DNA of 64,000 bases from Roseibium litorale (GTDB taxonomy: Bacteria > Pseudomonadota > Alphaproteobacteria > Rhizobiales > Stappiaceae). Under the pieces are notes generated by a model that worked only from the letters and a program-made list of their open reading frames with translations, did not search any database and had not been told where the DNA came from. The DNA lies in NCBI RefSeq assembly GCF_014842915.1, contig NZ_JACYXI010000004.1, forward strand, positions 186,001 to 250,000. Direction: 5' to 3'. Positions 37,932-47,593 of this stretch are shown here, one piece after another. A program made the position numbers and the translations under genes. Every line of letters begins with the position of its first letter. Within the stretch, counting starts at the first letter, position 1.

Positions 37932-38408
37932 ATGAACATTATCGAGCAGCTGAATGCTGAAGAAATGGCGAAGATCGAAGCAGCCCGCAAGCTGCCGGAG
38001 TTTTCCCCGGGTGACACCGTCAAGGTCAACGTGAAGGTGACCGAAGGCAACCGTACCCGTACCCAGGCTTACGAAGGCGTTTGCATCGCCCGCTCCGGCG
38101 GCGGCATCAACGAATCCTTCACGGTCCGCAAGATCTCCTACGGTGAAGGCGTGGAACGCGTGTTCCCGGTCTTCTCCCCGATGATCGAAGGTGTTGAAGT
38201 TGTCCGCCGCGGTAAGGTCCGCCGCGCGAAGCTCTACTACCTGCGCGACCGCCGCGGTAAGTCCGCACGTATCGTGGAAGCAACCAACGCCCGCGCAAAG
38301 CGTCTTAACGACGAAGTCCGCGCTGAGGCAGCTGCTTCCAAGGCAGCAGCTGCTGCTGAAAAGGCTGCTGCTGCAGAAGCTGCCGCTGCTGAGACCGCTG
38401 CCGAATAA
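37932..38408 (+). CDS. rplS: 50S ribosomal protein L19
   Basis: 158-residue L19. The start [24 protein letters not shown] and the block [38 protein letters not shown] are diagnostic. After about residue 120 the protein continues with an Ala/Glu/Lys-rich tail ([22 protein letters not shown] type), absent in E. coli. It is followed by a strong terminator. Confidence 0.97.
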   Translation: MNIIEQLNAEEMAKIEAARKLPEFSPGDTVKVNVKVTEGNRTRTQAYEGVCIARSGGGINESFTVRKISYGEGVERVFPVFSPMIEGVEVVRRGKVRRAKLYYLRDRRGKSARIVEATNARAKRLNDEVRAEAAASKAAAAAEKAAAAEAAAAETAAE

Positions 38409-38436
38409 GACCGGCGCGCTCGTCGCGGAAAACATC

Positions 38437-38466
38437 AAGGGGCGGGCCGTTGGCTTGCCCCTTTTT
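38437..38466 (+). terminator. Intrinsic terminator of rplS
   Basis: GGGGCGGGCC and GGCTTGCCCC form a ten-pair stem with one G-T pair, followed by TTTTT. It closes the ribosomal protein transcript 28 bases after rplS. Confidence 0.75.
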
Positions 38467-38592
38467 GTATTTTGTAACCGGTTTCCCGGCTGAGCTTTTC
38501 CCGGCCGGGATGCGGTTTCAATCTCACTTGACAAAAGCTCAACTCGCCAGCCTTGACCGCGGCGGGGGCTTTGAGTCATTGAGAGGGAGAGA

Positions 38593-38693
38593 GTGGGGTC
38601 TTGCGGGCAGTTTGCCCCACCCCCGGCGATCATGGACAGGCCCGGTCTCCTTTTTTAGGAGGCGCGTGACGCGGACAAGAACAAGGCCTGTCC
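38593..38693 (+). promoter_or_regulatory. Structured leader upstream of leuC
   Basis: The 305-base gap before leuC has a TTGACA (38529-38534) and then ordered inverted repeats. GTGGGG (38593-38598) pairs with CCCCAC (38615-38620), in competition with GGGCA/TGCCC. Farther on, GGACAGGCC (38634-38642) pairs with GGCCTGTCC (38685-38693) and encloses two smaller stems, CTCCT/AGGAG and GCG/CGC. This could form a three-way junction. It ends about 20 bases before ATG 38714. A cis-regulatory RNA or attenuator is possible, but not a known class to me. Confidence 0.4.
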
Positions 38694-38713
38694 CCGGTTT
38701 CAGGAGAGAACCA

Positions 38714-40126
38714 ATGACCAAGGCCAGGACGCTTTACGACAAGATCTGGGACGACCATGTCGTCGATATGCAGGAAGATGGCACGGGCCTGCTCTATATC
38801 GACCGCCACCTCGTTCATGAGGTGACGAGCCCGCAGGCGTTCGAAGGCCTGCGCATGACGGGGCGCAAGGTGCGTCAACCGGAAAAGACGCTCGCCGTCG
38901 TCGACCACAACGTTCCGACCACCGACCGCAGCCTGCCGAACCCGGATCCGGACAGCGTGACCCAGATCGCGGCTCTGGCCGAGAACACCCGGGAATTCGG
39001 CATCGAGTATTATGACGCTTTCGACAAGCGTCAGGGCGTGGTGCACATCGTCGGTCCGGAACAGGGCTTCACCCTGCCGGGCATGACCATTGTCTGCGGC
39101 GACAGTCACACCTCCACCCACGGTGCATTCGGCGCACTGGCTCACGGTATTGGCACGTCCGAAGTGGAACACGTTCTGGCCACCCAGACGCTGATCCAGA
39201 AGAAGGGCAAGAACATGCTGGTCCAGGTCGATGGCCAGCTGCCGGAAGGCGTGACCGCCAAGGACATCATCCTTGCGATCATCGGCGAAATCGGTACGGC
39301 AGGCGGCACCGGCTATGTCATCGAATATGCAGGCGAAGCGATCCGCTCCCTGTCGATGGAAGGCCGCATGACCATCTGTAACATGTCGATCGAAGGCGGC
39401 GCACGTGCCGGCCTGATCGCGCCGGATGAAACCACCTTCGAATACATCAAGGGCCGTCCGAAGGCGCCGAAGGGCGAAGCCTGGGACATGGCTGTAGAAT
39501 ACTGGAAGAGCCTGAAGACCGACGAAGGCGCGCATTTCGACAAGGTGGTGACGCTGGATGCGGCTAACCTGCCGCCAATCGTTACCTGGGGCTCCTCCCC
39601 GGAAGACGTCGTCTCCGTGACCGGGGTCGTGCCGAATCCGGACGATATCCAGGAAGAAAACACCCGCAAGTCCAAGTGGCGTGCGCTGGAGTACATGGGC
39701 CTGGAACCCGGTACCAAGATGACCGACGTGAAGGTCGACCGCGTCTTCATCGGCTCCTGCACCAACGGCCGTATTGAAGATCTGCGCGCAGCCGCTGCCA
39801 TGGTCGGCGGCCGCAAGGTGGCCTCGACCGTCAGCGCGATGGTTGTTCCGGGCTCCGGTCTCGTCAAGGAACAGGCGGAAGCCGAAGGCCTCGATAAGAT
39901 CTTCAAGGAGGCCGGTTTCGAGTGGCGTGAGCCGGGTTGCTCCATGTGCCTGGCCATGAACCCGGACAAGCTGAAACCGGGTGAGCGCTGCGCGTCCACC
40001 TCCAACCGAAACTTCGAAGGCCGTCAGGGCTTCAAGGGCCGCACGCACCTAGTCTCTCCGGCTATGGCGGCTGCCGCTGCGATTGCCGGTCACTTCGTCG
40101 ACATCCGCGACTGGCCCAAGGCCTGA
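38714..40126 (+). CDS. leuC: 3-Isopropylmalate dehydratase large subunit
   Basis: 470-residue aconitase-family enzyme with a [4Fe-4S] cluster. The cluster cysteines are in [15 protein letters not shown] and [10 protein letters not shown]; other hallmarks are [29 protein letters not shown] and the [19 protein letters not shown] block. It isomerises 2- to 3-isopropylmalate in leucine synthesis. ATG 38714 has AGGAG seven bases upstream and yields [17 protein letters not shown]; the longer frame to 38450 is rejected. leuD is not adjacent. A terminator follows. Confidence 0.97.
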   Translation: MTKARTLYDKIWDDHVVDMQEDGTGLLYIDRHLVHEVTSPQAFEGLRMTGRKVRQPEKTLAVVDHNVPTTDRSLPNPDPDSVTQIAALAENTREFGIEYYDAFDKRQGVVHIVGPEQGFTLPGMTIVCGDSHTSTHGAFGALAHGIGTSEVEHVLATQTLIQKKGKNMLVQVDGQLPEGVTAKDIILAIIGEIGTAGGTGYVIEYAGEAIRSLSMEGRMTICNMSIEGGARAGLIAPDETTFEYIKGRPKAPKGEAWDMAVEYWKSLKTDEGAHFDKVVTLDAANLPPIVTWGSSPEDVVSVTGVVPNPDDIQEENTRKSKWRALEYMGLEPGTKMTDVKVDRVFIGSCTNGRIEDLRAAAAMVGGRKVASTVSAMVVPGSGLVKEQAEAEGLDKIFKEAGFEWREPGCSMCLAMNPDKLKPGERCASTSNRNFEGRQGFKGRTHLVSPAMAAAAAIAGHFVDIRDWPKA

Positions 40127-40150
40127 TTCGGCCGGAATATGGAACTTGAG

Positions 40151-40178
40151 ACGGGCGTCCTTGCGGCGCCCGTTTTTA
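40151..40178 (+). terminator. Intrinsic terminator of leuC
   Basis: ACGGGCG (40151-40157) and CGCCCGT (40167-40173) pair around a nine-base loop and are followed by TTTTATT. It is 25 bases after the leuC stop, so leuC is monocistronic here. Confidence 0.75.
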
Positions 40179-40415
40179 TTTCCAGGGCAGCAAACAACGC
40201 CAAACGCGGGCCACGTATGAAAACGTCAGTTCCATCAGACTGTTAAGTGCATTCTGGAGCTGTCATTTCTGGCTCTGTCTCAGGCAGGCTCTGCGTATTT
40301 ATCAGGCTTCACAAGACTGTCATTGCAGCACTACAATACTCCCGTCTCATGAAGACTGTTCCTTCCTGCGGAACATCCGTCCGGAAGGCCCATCTAAAGG
40401 CATGAGGAGCGGACA

Positions 40416-40973
40416 GTGACGATTGCAGTTGCGTCTGGCGCACATCCGGCGTTGGTGCTTAATGCGGACTACAGGCCCTTAAGCTACTACCCGTTGTCGC
40501 TTTGGTCGTGGCAGGACACGGCAAAGGCTGTGTTCCTCGACAGGGTCAACATTGTCTCGGAGTACGAGACGGTGGCACGAAGTCCGAGCTTTGAATTCCG
40601 CCTCCCGAGTGTTGTCTCTCTCAAGACCTTCGTTAAACCCAGCCGTTATCCTGCCTTTACCCGTTTCAATGTCTTTCTGCGCGACAGGTTCCAATGCCAA
40701 TATTGTGGTTCGCGCGATGAACTGACCTTCGATCATCTGATCCCACGCTCCAAGGGCGGCCAGACAACCTGGGAAAATGTGATCACCGCTTGCTCTCCCT
40801 GCAACTTGAAGAAAGCCAACAAATCCTGCGAGCAGCTGAACATGTGGCCCATGCACATGCCGTTCCAGCCCTCCATTCAGGATCTGCACAATCACGGCCG
40901 GGGCTTTCCGCCAAACTATCTGCACGAGAGCTGGCTTGATTTCCTGTACTGGGACACCGAACTCGAACCGTAA
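40416..40973 (+). CDS. HNH endonuclease domain protein
   Basis: 185 residues from a GTG start with AGGAG six bases upstream. The HNH core is CQYCGSRDELTFDHLIPRSKGGQTTW followed by CSPCNLKKANK, giving two Cys-x2-Cys zinc knuckles around the His-Asn-His residues. The N-terminal ALVLNADYRPLSYYPLSLWSWQDTAKAV is a conserved extension seen in a widespread chromosomal HNH family of alphaproteobacteria and other bacteria. It is not part of a visible phage or restriction system. Role unknown; a DNA processing function is inferred from the fold. The 289-base gap upstream holds the leuC terminator. Confidence 0.92.
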   Translation: MTIAVASGAHPALVLNADYRPLSYYPLSLWSWQDTAKAVFLDRVNIVSEYETVARSPSFEFRLPSVVSLKTFVKPSRYPAFTRFNVFLRDRFQCQYCGSRDELTFDHLIPRSKGGQTTWENVITACSPCNLKKANKSCEQLNMWPMHMPFQPSIQDLHNHGRGFPPNYLHESWLDFLYWDTELEP

Positions 40974-41077
40974 GCTGATGTGCCTGCCGAACCACGCACC
41001 GGTTTTATTCGTGATGATTCAGGAAAATGCAATTCATTCCGGTGTAGTGGTCTTCTGAAGCCTTCAGGAGACGGACA

Positions 41078-42448
41078 ATGCGATCAGGTGCAGCTCGGAA
41101 ACTCTGGAAAGCCTGCTGGCAACTACCGGCGAATGATCGCGGTTCCATCCTTCCAATTTTCGCACTCCTCTCTTTCCTGGTTATTGTGATCGCAGGGGCG
41201 GGGGTTGATTTTGCCAGAGCGATTAGCGAGCGCGAAGCCATTGCGACGGCTTTGGACGGTGCTGCGCTGACGGTTGCGACGCAATTGTCGTCTTCTGTCA
41301 TGTCCAACGAACAGATTGATAAGGCATTGAAGGATGCATTCCGCGCGAATGCCTCGCATGTAACCGATGTGACCAAGGCTCTCTCAGATCTGACCTTTGT
41401 CGTGGATTCGGAAGCCGGGACTGTCACGGTGCAGACCAAAGCCACGGTACCGACCATGTTCATAGGCCTCGGAGGAATTGGGCCTAAAGAGCTTTCTGTA
41501 AACACCCTGACGCAGGTCAGTTACTCGAAGTTTGATGTGGAACTTGCCCTTGTTCTCGACGTCACTGGCTCCATGGCTGGCGACATGGAGGCGCTCAAGG
41601 ATGCTTCCCTCGAAATCATCAACACTTTGCTTCCCGACACGGGATTGTCGTCCGATAGCAAGGTCCGGATTTCGATTATTCCCTATAGCCAGGGCGTCAA
41701 TTTGGGCGAGTTTGCCCAAAAGGTGACGAACGGCGACAAGGGGACGCGGAATTGTGTGACGGAACGGCTCGGTGCAGCGAAATATACCGACCAACCTTAT
41801 AATTATACGCCGCCGGCCAGTGAAAACCTGCCCACCAAGTATTTTGGCGGCGGTGATTTGAACAGCTGCGCTCCATCGCCGCAGATGGAGCCCCTGACAT
41901 CGAAAAAAAACAAACTCACTTCGGCAATCGGAAAACTGAATGCAACGGGCGCCACTGCCGGTCAAACGGGCGCTACCTGGGGTTGGTATTCCTTGTCGCC
42001 GAACTGGAGCAATGTCTGGCCGAAGGACTCTGAGCCGGCTCAATACAGTGATAAGAAGACGCTGAAGTTTGCGGTCATCATGACTGACGGTGATAATAAT
42101 CGTTACTATGACTATGACGCCATGATTACATACTCCGGCCGATATTGGTGGGGCGGCTATTATAGTTATCAGAAAAAATGCCCAGGTTGGTGCGAAGTTG
42201 TCGAAGGGGAATATTACGACAATGTCTCTTCAACCACCCAGCGTAAAATCTGCAAGGCGATGGATGAGGCCGGTATAACCGTTTATGGGGTGTATTTTGG
42301 CGATAAAGGAGATTCAACTGGCGCCAAAAACATGTCCGCCTGCGCGTCTGACCCGGATTCTTACTATATGGCCTCATCTTCGGCTGACTTGATCAATGCC
42401 TTTGGCAACATTGCCAGGAAGATTCAGGCTATCTACTTGGCGAAGTAG
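41078..42448 (+). CDS. Orphan TadG/TadE-like protein with a von Willebrand A domain
   Basis: 456 residues. Residues 20-45 are an N-terminal membrane segment after NDRGSILPIFALLSFLVIVIAGAGVDF, a Flp pilus-assembly TadE/G-like domain with AISEREAIATALDGAALTVAT. From residue about 150 a vWA domain with DVTGSM and VIMTDGDNN follows, containing a Tyr/Trp-rich insertion (RYWWGGYYSYQKKCPGWCE). Codon use looks less GC-rich than in neighbours, and no other tad genes lie in the window. It probably faces the periplasm and may take part in adhesion or pilus assembly. A terminator pair follows. Confidence 0.85.
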   Translation: MRSGAARKLWKACWQLPANDRGSILPIFALLSFLVIVIAGAGVDFARAISEREAIATALDGAALTVATQLSSSVMSNEQIDKALKDAFRANASHVTDVTKALSDLTFVVDSEAGTVTVQTKATVPTMFIGLGGIGPKELSVNTLTQVSYSKFDVELALVLDVTGSMAGDMEALKDASLEIINTLLPDTGLSSDSKVRISIIPYSQGVNLGEFAQKVTNGDKGTRNCVTERLGAAKYTDQPYNYTPPASENLPTKYFGGGDLNSCAPSPQMEPLTSKKNKLTSAIGKLNATGATAGQTGATWGWYSLSPNWSNVWPKDSEPAQYSDKKTLKFAVIMTDGDNNRYYDYDAMITYSGRYWWGGYYSYQKKCPGWCEVVEGEYYDNVSSTTQRKICKAMDEAGITVYGVYFGDKGDSTGAKNMSACASDPDSYYMASSSADLINAFGNIARKIQAIYLAK

Positions 42449-42467
42449 TTCGTCAGCGCCCGATAGC

Positions 42468-42495
42468 AAAAAGGCCCGTCATATGCGGGCCTTTT
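42468..42495. terminator. Bidirectional intrinsic terminator between the vWA gene and acs
   Basis: AAAAGGCCCG and CGGGCCTTTT arms around a seven-base loop have an A run upstream and a T run downstream, so the hairpin can terminate both the plus-strand vWA gene and the minus-strand acs gene. Confidence 0.85.
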
Positions 42496-42528
42496 CCGTT
42501 TCGCGACTGCTTCTGCCTGTCTTCCGCC

Positions 42529-44466
42529 TCAGTGGCGGTTCTGGCGGTTGTCGATCAGATCATCCACGACCGCGGGATCGGCCAGGGTAGAGGTGTCGCC
42601 CAGGTTGTCGAAGCTGTCTTCGGCGATCTTGCGCAGAATGCGGCGCATGATCTTGCCGGAGCGGGTCTTCGGCAGGCCGGGCGAGAACTGGATCAGATCC
42701 GGAGAAGCAATCGGGCCGATTTCCGAACGGACGTGGTTCACCAGCTCCTTCTTCAGAGCATCCGTTGGCTCCTCGCCTTCCATCAGCGTGACATAGGCGT
42801 AGATGCCCTGCCCCTTGATGTCGTGCGGATAGCCCACGACGGCAGCCTCGGAAACCTTCGGGTGGGAAACGAGCGCGCTTTCCACTTCGGCGGTGCCCAT
42901 CCGGTGGCCGGAAACGTTGATCACGTCATCCACGCGGCCTGTGATCCAGTAGTAGCCGTCTTCATCCCGGCGGCAGCCGTCACCGGTGAAGTAGAGCCCC
43001 TTGTAGGTGGCGAAATAGGTCTGAACGAAGCGGTCGTGGTCGCCGTAGACCGTCCGCATCTGTCCGGGCCAGCTGTCGGTGATGACCAGATTGCCCTCAG
43101 TCGCCCCTTCCAGGAAATTGCCTTCCGCATCGACGATGGCGGGCTGAACGCCAAAGAAGGGCCGGGTTGCCGAGCCGGGCTTCAGGTCGGTTGCGCCCGG
43201 CAGCGGGGTGATCAGGATGCCGCCGGTCTCCGTCTGCCACCAGGTGTCGACAATCGGGCAGCGCTTTTCACCGACCACGTTGTAGTACCAGGTCCAGGCT
43301 TCCGGGTTGATCGGCTCGCCCACGGAACCGAGAAGCTTTAGAGACTTGCGGGACGTCTTTTCCACCAGCTCGTTGCCGGCGCCCATGAGCGCGCGGATGG
43401 CGGTCGGGGCGGTGTAGAAAATGTTCACATTGTGCTTGTCGATCACCTGCCAGAAGCGGGAAGCATCCGGATAGGTCGGCACGCCTTCGAACATCAGCGT
43501 GGTGGCGCCATTGGCCAGCGGGCCGTAGACGATATAACTGTGGCCGGTGACCCAGCCCACATCCGCCGTGCACCAGTAAACATCGCCATCGTGGTAATCG
43601 AAGACATATTGATGGGTCATCGAGGCATAGACGAGATAGCCGCCGGATGTGTGCAGAACGCCCTTGGGCTGGCCGGTGGAGCCGGAGGTGTAGAGGATGA
43701 AGAGCGGATCTTCCGCATTCATTTCCACCGGGGCGCAGTGATCTGACACCCGGTCCGCTTCCTCGTGATACCAGACGTCCCGGCCTTCGGTCATCTTGAT
43801 GTCGCCACCGGTGCGCTTGACCACGATGACCGTGTCGACAGGCGCCTTTTCGGCAGCTTTGTCCACATTGGCCTTCAGCGGTACCTTGCGGCCGCCGCGC
43901 AGGCCTTCGTCTGCGGTGATCACGCATTTGCTGGCGCAGCCTTCGATGCGCTGTGCCAGACTATCGGGCGAGAAGCCACCGAAAACGATGGAATGCACGG
44001 CGCCGATGCGGGCGCAGGCCAGCATCGCATAGGCAGCTTCCGGGATCATCGGCAGATAGATCGTGACCCGGTCGCCCTTTTTCACGCCCTTCGCATGCAG
44101 CACATTGGCGAAGACATTCACCTCGTGATGGAGCTGCTTGTAGGTGATGACCTTGCTTTCGCTGGGATCATCGCCTTCCCAGATGATGGCGGGCTGATCA
44201 CCACGGGTGGCAAGGTGCCGGTCAACGCAGTTTGCGGACACGTTAAGCGTACCGTCCTCGAACCATTTGATCGAGACGTTGTGATAGTCGTAGGAGGTGT
44301 TTTTCACCTTGCTAAATGGCTTGATCCAGTCGATGCGCTTGCCGTGCTCACCCCAGAAGGCATCCGGGTTTTCCACGGACTGCTTGTACATCTCAAGGTA
44401 CTTCGCATTGTCCACGTGGGCGCGCTCCGCGACCTCCGCCGGCACGGGGAAAATAGTCTCCGACAT
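42529..44466 (-). CDS. acs: Acetyl-CoA synthetase
   Basis: 645-residue AMP-forming ligase converting acetate, ATP and CoA to acetyl-CoA. Motifs are [11 protein letters not shown] (P-loop), [11 protein letters not shown] and the C-terminal [11 protein letters not shown] whose Lys is the usual acetylation site. The conserved N-terminus [18 protein letters not shown] begins at ATG 44466 with GGGAGG seven bases upstream; the longer frame to 44502 is not used. It is transcribed alone and ends in a bidirectional terminator. Confidence 0.97.
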   Translation of the reverse strand: MSETIFPVPAEVAERAHVDNAKYLEMYKQSVENPDAFWGEHGKRIDWIKPFSKVKNTSYDYHNVSIKWFEDGTLNVSANCVDRHLATRGDQPAIIWEGDDPSESKVITYKQLHHEVNVFANVLHAKGVKKGDRVTIYLPMIPEAAYAMLACARIGAVHSIVFGGFSPDSLAQRIEGCASKCVITADEGLRGGRKVPLKANVDKAAEKAPVDTVIVVKRTGGDIKMTEGRDVWYHEEADRVSDHCAPVEMNAEDPLFILYTSGSTGQPKGVLHTSGGYLVYASMTHQYVFDYHDGDVYWCTADVGWVTGHSYIVYGPLANGATTLMFEGVPTYPDASRFWQVIDKHNVNIFYTAPTAIRALMGAGNELVEKTSRKSLKLLGSVGEPINPEAWTWYYNVVGEKRCPIVDTWWQTETGGILITPLPGATDLKPGSATRPFFGVQPAIVDAEGNFLEGATEGNLVITDSWPGQMRTVYGDHDRFVQTYFATYKGLYFTGDGCRRDEDGYYWITGRVDDVINVSGHRMGTAEVESALVSHPKVSEAAVVGYPHDIKGQGIYAYVTLMEGEEPTDALKKELVNHVRSEIGPIASPDLIQFSPGLPKTRSGKIMRRILRKIAEDSFDNLGDTSTLADPAVVDDLIDNRQNRH

Positions 44467-44614
44467 ATGATAACCTCCCAGGGACCCAAATTGAGCAGCC
44501 ACCGCTGATAAGAATGCGGCTTATGGTTGGCGCATTATGCGCATGCGCCCATGCAGCGTCCATACGGGCTTACTGGTACTTTCGTAGTCTGTGACGTTTC
44601 TGAGACATTCCGGC

Positions 44615-44649
44615 GTGAAAAAGGGAGCCAGCACGGCTCCCTTTTTCAC
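44615..44649. terminator. Bidirectional intrinsic terminator after ureG
   Basis: Perfect 15-base arms GTGAAAAAGGGAGCC and GGCTCCCTTTTTCAC around a five-base loop. It has A and T runs on both sides. It lies about 80 bases beyond the end of the minus-strand urease operon, which it most likely closes. Nothing else is seen in the acs-ureG gap. Confidence 0.85.
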
Positions 44650-44728
44650 GATGCCTCGTCACGTCAGGCTCAAAAACTTGGACGAGGTTCACAGCAAAAT
44701 CTCTCACCGCTACTCTTGAGGAGAGGGT

Positions 44729-45357
<629 letters not shown>

Positions 45358-45361
<4 letters not shown>

Positions 45362-46077
45362 GAGCGGAATAACCTCGAATATTTCGTTTCGTGTTCCATG
45401 GAGGCGATGTCCGCCAGAAAGGTGCTTGTGCCTAGGTCATCCAGTCCGCAGGCCTGAGCCTCTCCGGCAACCGCCGCAATCACCGGCTCCATCCGGGCCA
45501 GAACCCGCTGGCCGTCGCTCTGGCCGATCGGGACGGCGCGCACAGCGACCGAGATCAGGTTGGAGGTGAACGCCTGGAGATAGGCCGTCAGGACAGCCTC
45601 AACAGGAAGCGACCAGGCGGCTGCAGCAAGTCCGGCCGCCACCGGATAGGGCCAGGTGTCCCGCCCGGTCTCTGGATCAGAGAGCTTTTCAAGCAATCGG
45701 CAGGCGGGCGTATCTGCTTCCGGCATCCAGGCCTGACGGATAGCGCGGACAAAGGCCGTCCCCTGAGCACTGCTTTCCAGATAGCGCTCCTTGGAAGGCT
45801 GAAGTGTCAGTCCCAGGTCAATGATCTCACAGACGGCTTCTTCTTTCCCCTCGCGAGCGGCAAGCAGTGTCTGGCGCAGGAGAATGGCGTCGCTGCGCCC
45901 TGCTCCGTGACGCAGAATGTCCTCAAGCCAATCCGCAAGGGTCCCGGCATCTGTCACCACTTCGTCCTCGATCACCTGTTCCAGCCCGTGGCTGTAGGTG
46001 AAGGCCCCGACCGGGAAGGCCGGAGACAGGAAGGTGAGCAGTCGGAACAGCGCGGACGGAACGAGAGCCTCGCTCAT
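45358..46077 (-). CDS. ureF: Urease accessory protein UreF
   Basis: 239-residue helical partner of UreD and UreG. The N-terminus [24 protein letters not shown] and the conserved IFNASALHR-like counterpart [39 protein letters not shown] are recognisable. ATG 46077 ([11 protein letters not shown]) is taken; a longer frame to 46230 reads through the palindromic repeat and lacks family support. Overlaps ureG by four bases; separated from ureE by 258 bases that carry repeats. Confidence 0.93.
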
Positions 46078-46142
46078 GCGGACACCCGTCCGTTGGCATG
46101 GGAGCATCGCCCAAGTCCGGGAAACGCGGCTTCGGAGTTTGG

Positions 46143-46188
46143 GGCCCATCCTTCGAGACGCGACCTCCCGCCGCTCCTCAGGATGAGG
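46143..46188. repeat. Palindromic interspersed repeat, copy 1 (ureE-ureF gap)
   Basis: Starts GGCCCATCCTTCGAGACG and ends CTCCTCAGGATGAGG. The ends match copy 2 (46230-46274) in inverted orientation while the centre differs. It follows the pattern of widespread Hyphomicrobiales palindromes (CCTCATcCTGAGGAG...CTCGAAGGATGGGC). It sits between ureF and ureE. Confidence 0.7.
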
Positions 46189-46229
46189 GCACGGGTGAGG
46201 ATAGCTTTCAAGAGAAGCTTCAAATTCCA

Positions 46230-46274
46230 CCTCATCCTGAGGAGGCGCAAAAGCGCCGTCTCGAAGGATGGGCC
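46230..46274. repeat. Palindromic interspersed repeat, copy 2 (ureE-ureF gap)
   Basis: Reads CCTCATCCTGAGGAGG, then GCGCAAAAGCGC (a small hairpin), then GTCTCGAAGGATGGGCC. It is the inverted partner of copy 1, so the two can also pair with each other over about 18 and 15 bases at their ends, forming one large cruciform or RNA hairpin. The intervening 41 bases hold nothing recognised. Confidence 0.7.
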
Positions 46275-46335
46275 AAGAACTCCACGTCTATCCGGGACAT
46301 GACCCTGATCAGAGGCGAAGCAGACCTTACTGCTG

Positions 46336-46854
46336 TCAGTCATGGGAGTGCCCATGCTCATGGGAATGGTCATGCGCATGACTGTGTCCATGATGGGGAC
46401 CGTGATCATGGCCCTGCGTCTGGCCGTGGCCATAGGCGCCGCCTTCCGGATCGAAGGGCGCGGAAACGGCGGTCAGCTTGCCGCCGAGGCGGGTTACCAT
46501 GTCCTCGATCACGTGATCCCGGCGGATGCGCAGGACGCTGCCCAGGAGCTGGGACGGCAGGTGCCGGTTGCCCAGGTGCCAGGAAATCTTGACCAGATGG
46601 GCCATATCGTCAGCCGCGATTTCCACGAGGTCTTCATCAGCACCGATAACCTCTACAATCCGGCCGTCTTCCAGCTGCAGGCCGTCGCCGTGATGCAAAT
46701 GCACGGCGCTTGGTGCATCCAGCAGGAAACTCAGGCCATTTGCGGCGGTCATGACCGCCCGCCGCCGGTGCCGGTCTTCCCGGTCGAGGGTGATTGTGTC
46801 TGCGGGAACCTCAGACCAGGTTCCCGCGGAAAGGATGGTGCTGACGCGGATCAT
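46336..46854 (-). CDS. ureE: Urease nickel chaperone UreE
   Basis: 172-residue dimeric nickel metallochaperone. The N-terminal peptide-binding domain and the C-terminal MDQ-like nickel domain ([31 protein letters not shown]) are present, followed by a very His-rich tail (about 25 residues of alternating His, Gly, Ser and Asp) that would store nickel. The ATG overlaps the stop of the upstream GST-like gene (ATGA). Confidence 0.95.
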   Translation of the reverse strand: MIRVSTILSAGTWSEVPADTITLDREDRHRRRAVMTAANGLSFLLDAPSAVHLHHGDGLQLEDGRIVEVIGADEDLVEIAADDMAHLVKISWHLGNRHLPSQLLGSVLRIRRDHVIEDMVTRLGGKLTAVSAPFDPEGGAYGHGQTQGHDHGPHHGHSHAHDHSHEHGHSHD

Positions 46855-47456
46855 GATATTTCTTTGAGTTTGTCCATGGCCGCCTGGAAGCCGGACCGGC
46901 CGCGCAGACGGGCCAGGTACTCGGCCAGGGGGCCGCTGGTGGGAATGTCGAACTTGGCCACCTGGGCCCAGCCAAAGCTGTGTCCGATGAAGATATCGGC
47001 GATGGTGAACATCTGCCCCATCACATAGGGGCCGCCGCCAAGCCGGGCCTCCAGGGTCGTCAGTGCCTTGGCAAATTCGATCCTGCAGACTTCCTTGACC
47101 GTCGGTACACGCACGTCTTCCGGGTGAATGAAGGTGTTCTTGGCGGCGGTCCAGAGCGCGCCTTCCATCTCGTCCACGCAGAACTGGGTGAAGCTGTCCT
47201 GCCGGGCGCGGTTGATCGTGCCTGCGGTGAAGGTCAGCTTGCCGTGCTTGTCGGCCAGATAGGTGCAGATGGCAACAGAGTCATACAGCACTTCGCCATC
47301 GTCGATCAGCGCCGGGATTTTGCCGGTGGGGTTGACCTCACGGATGGCGTCCGAGCCCGGACGGGCCGGGTCAAGCGTGTAGGAGGCACCAAGTTCTTCC
47401 AGGGTCCACATCACACGCAGGGTGCGCGATTGCGGGTGTCCGATGACTTTGTACAT
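46851..47456 (-). CDS. Glutathione S-transferase family protein inside the urease operon
   Basis: 201 residues with an N-terminal thioredoxin-fold GST domain ([19 protein letters not shown], then [26 protein letters not shown], where the conserved Pro-Ala and Asp-Ser bind glutathione) and an all-helical C-terminal domain with [16 protein letters not shown]. Substrate unknown. It overlaps ureE (ATGA) and follows ureC by 137 bases that hold a palindromic repeat, so it is translationally coupled to ureE. Such a GST is not part of the canonical urease set. Confidence 0.9.
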   Translation of the reverse strand: MYKVIGHPQSRTLRVMWTLEELGASYTLDPARPGSDAIREVNPTGKIPALIDDGEVLYDSVAICTYLADKHGKLTFTAGTINRARQDSFTQFCVDEMEGALWTAAKNTFIHPEDVRVPTVKEVCRIEFAKALTTLEARLGGGPYVMGQMFTIADIFIGHSFGWAQVAKFDIPTSGPLAEYLARLRGRSGFQAAMDKLKEIS

Positions 47457-47511
47457 GTTCTCTCCCTATGTCTCGCGTGCCCTTCAGGCGGCAGGCGTTC
47501 CAGATAATCTA

Positions 47512-47548
47512 GAGCATCCTGCGTTCCGGGGAACGTGCAAAGATGCTC
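47512..47548. repeat. Palindrome between ureC and the GST-like gene
   Basis: Outer arms GAGCATC and GATGCTC and inner arms GTTCC and GGAAC form an interrupted hairpin. TCTAGAGCATC at its edge resembles the start of common rhizobial interspersed repeats. On the ure transcript it lies between ureC and gst. Confidence 0.55.
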
Positions 47549-47593
47549 AGGCAATCTGAAACCGTTTGCCGTCTCCTGTTGCTGTCCAGAGGC

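Noticed and set aside
38632..38658. Leucine leader peptide controlling leuC by attenuation
   Set aside because: The short frame has only two Leu codons and no good ribosome binding site, and no T-rich terminator follows the helix; kept only as part of the leader finding.
38630..40048. Long minus-strand open frame opposite leuC (472 codons)
   Set aside because: It is the antisense of a clearly coding gene; its amino-acid content (many Arg, His, Gly, Ala) is the usual shadow of GC-rich coding DNA.
46098..46592. Plus-strand open frame through the ure repeats and ureE
   Set aside because: Made of repeat sequence and antisense of ureE; no family or codon signal.
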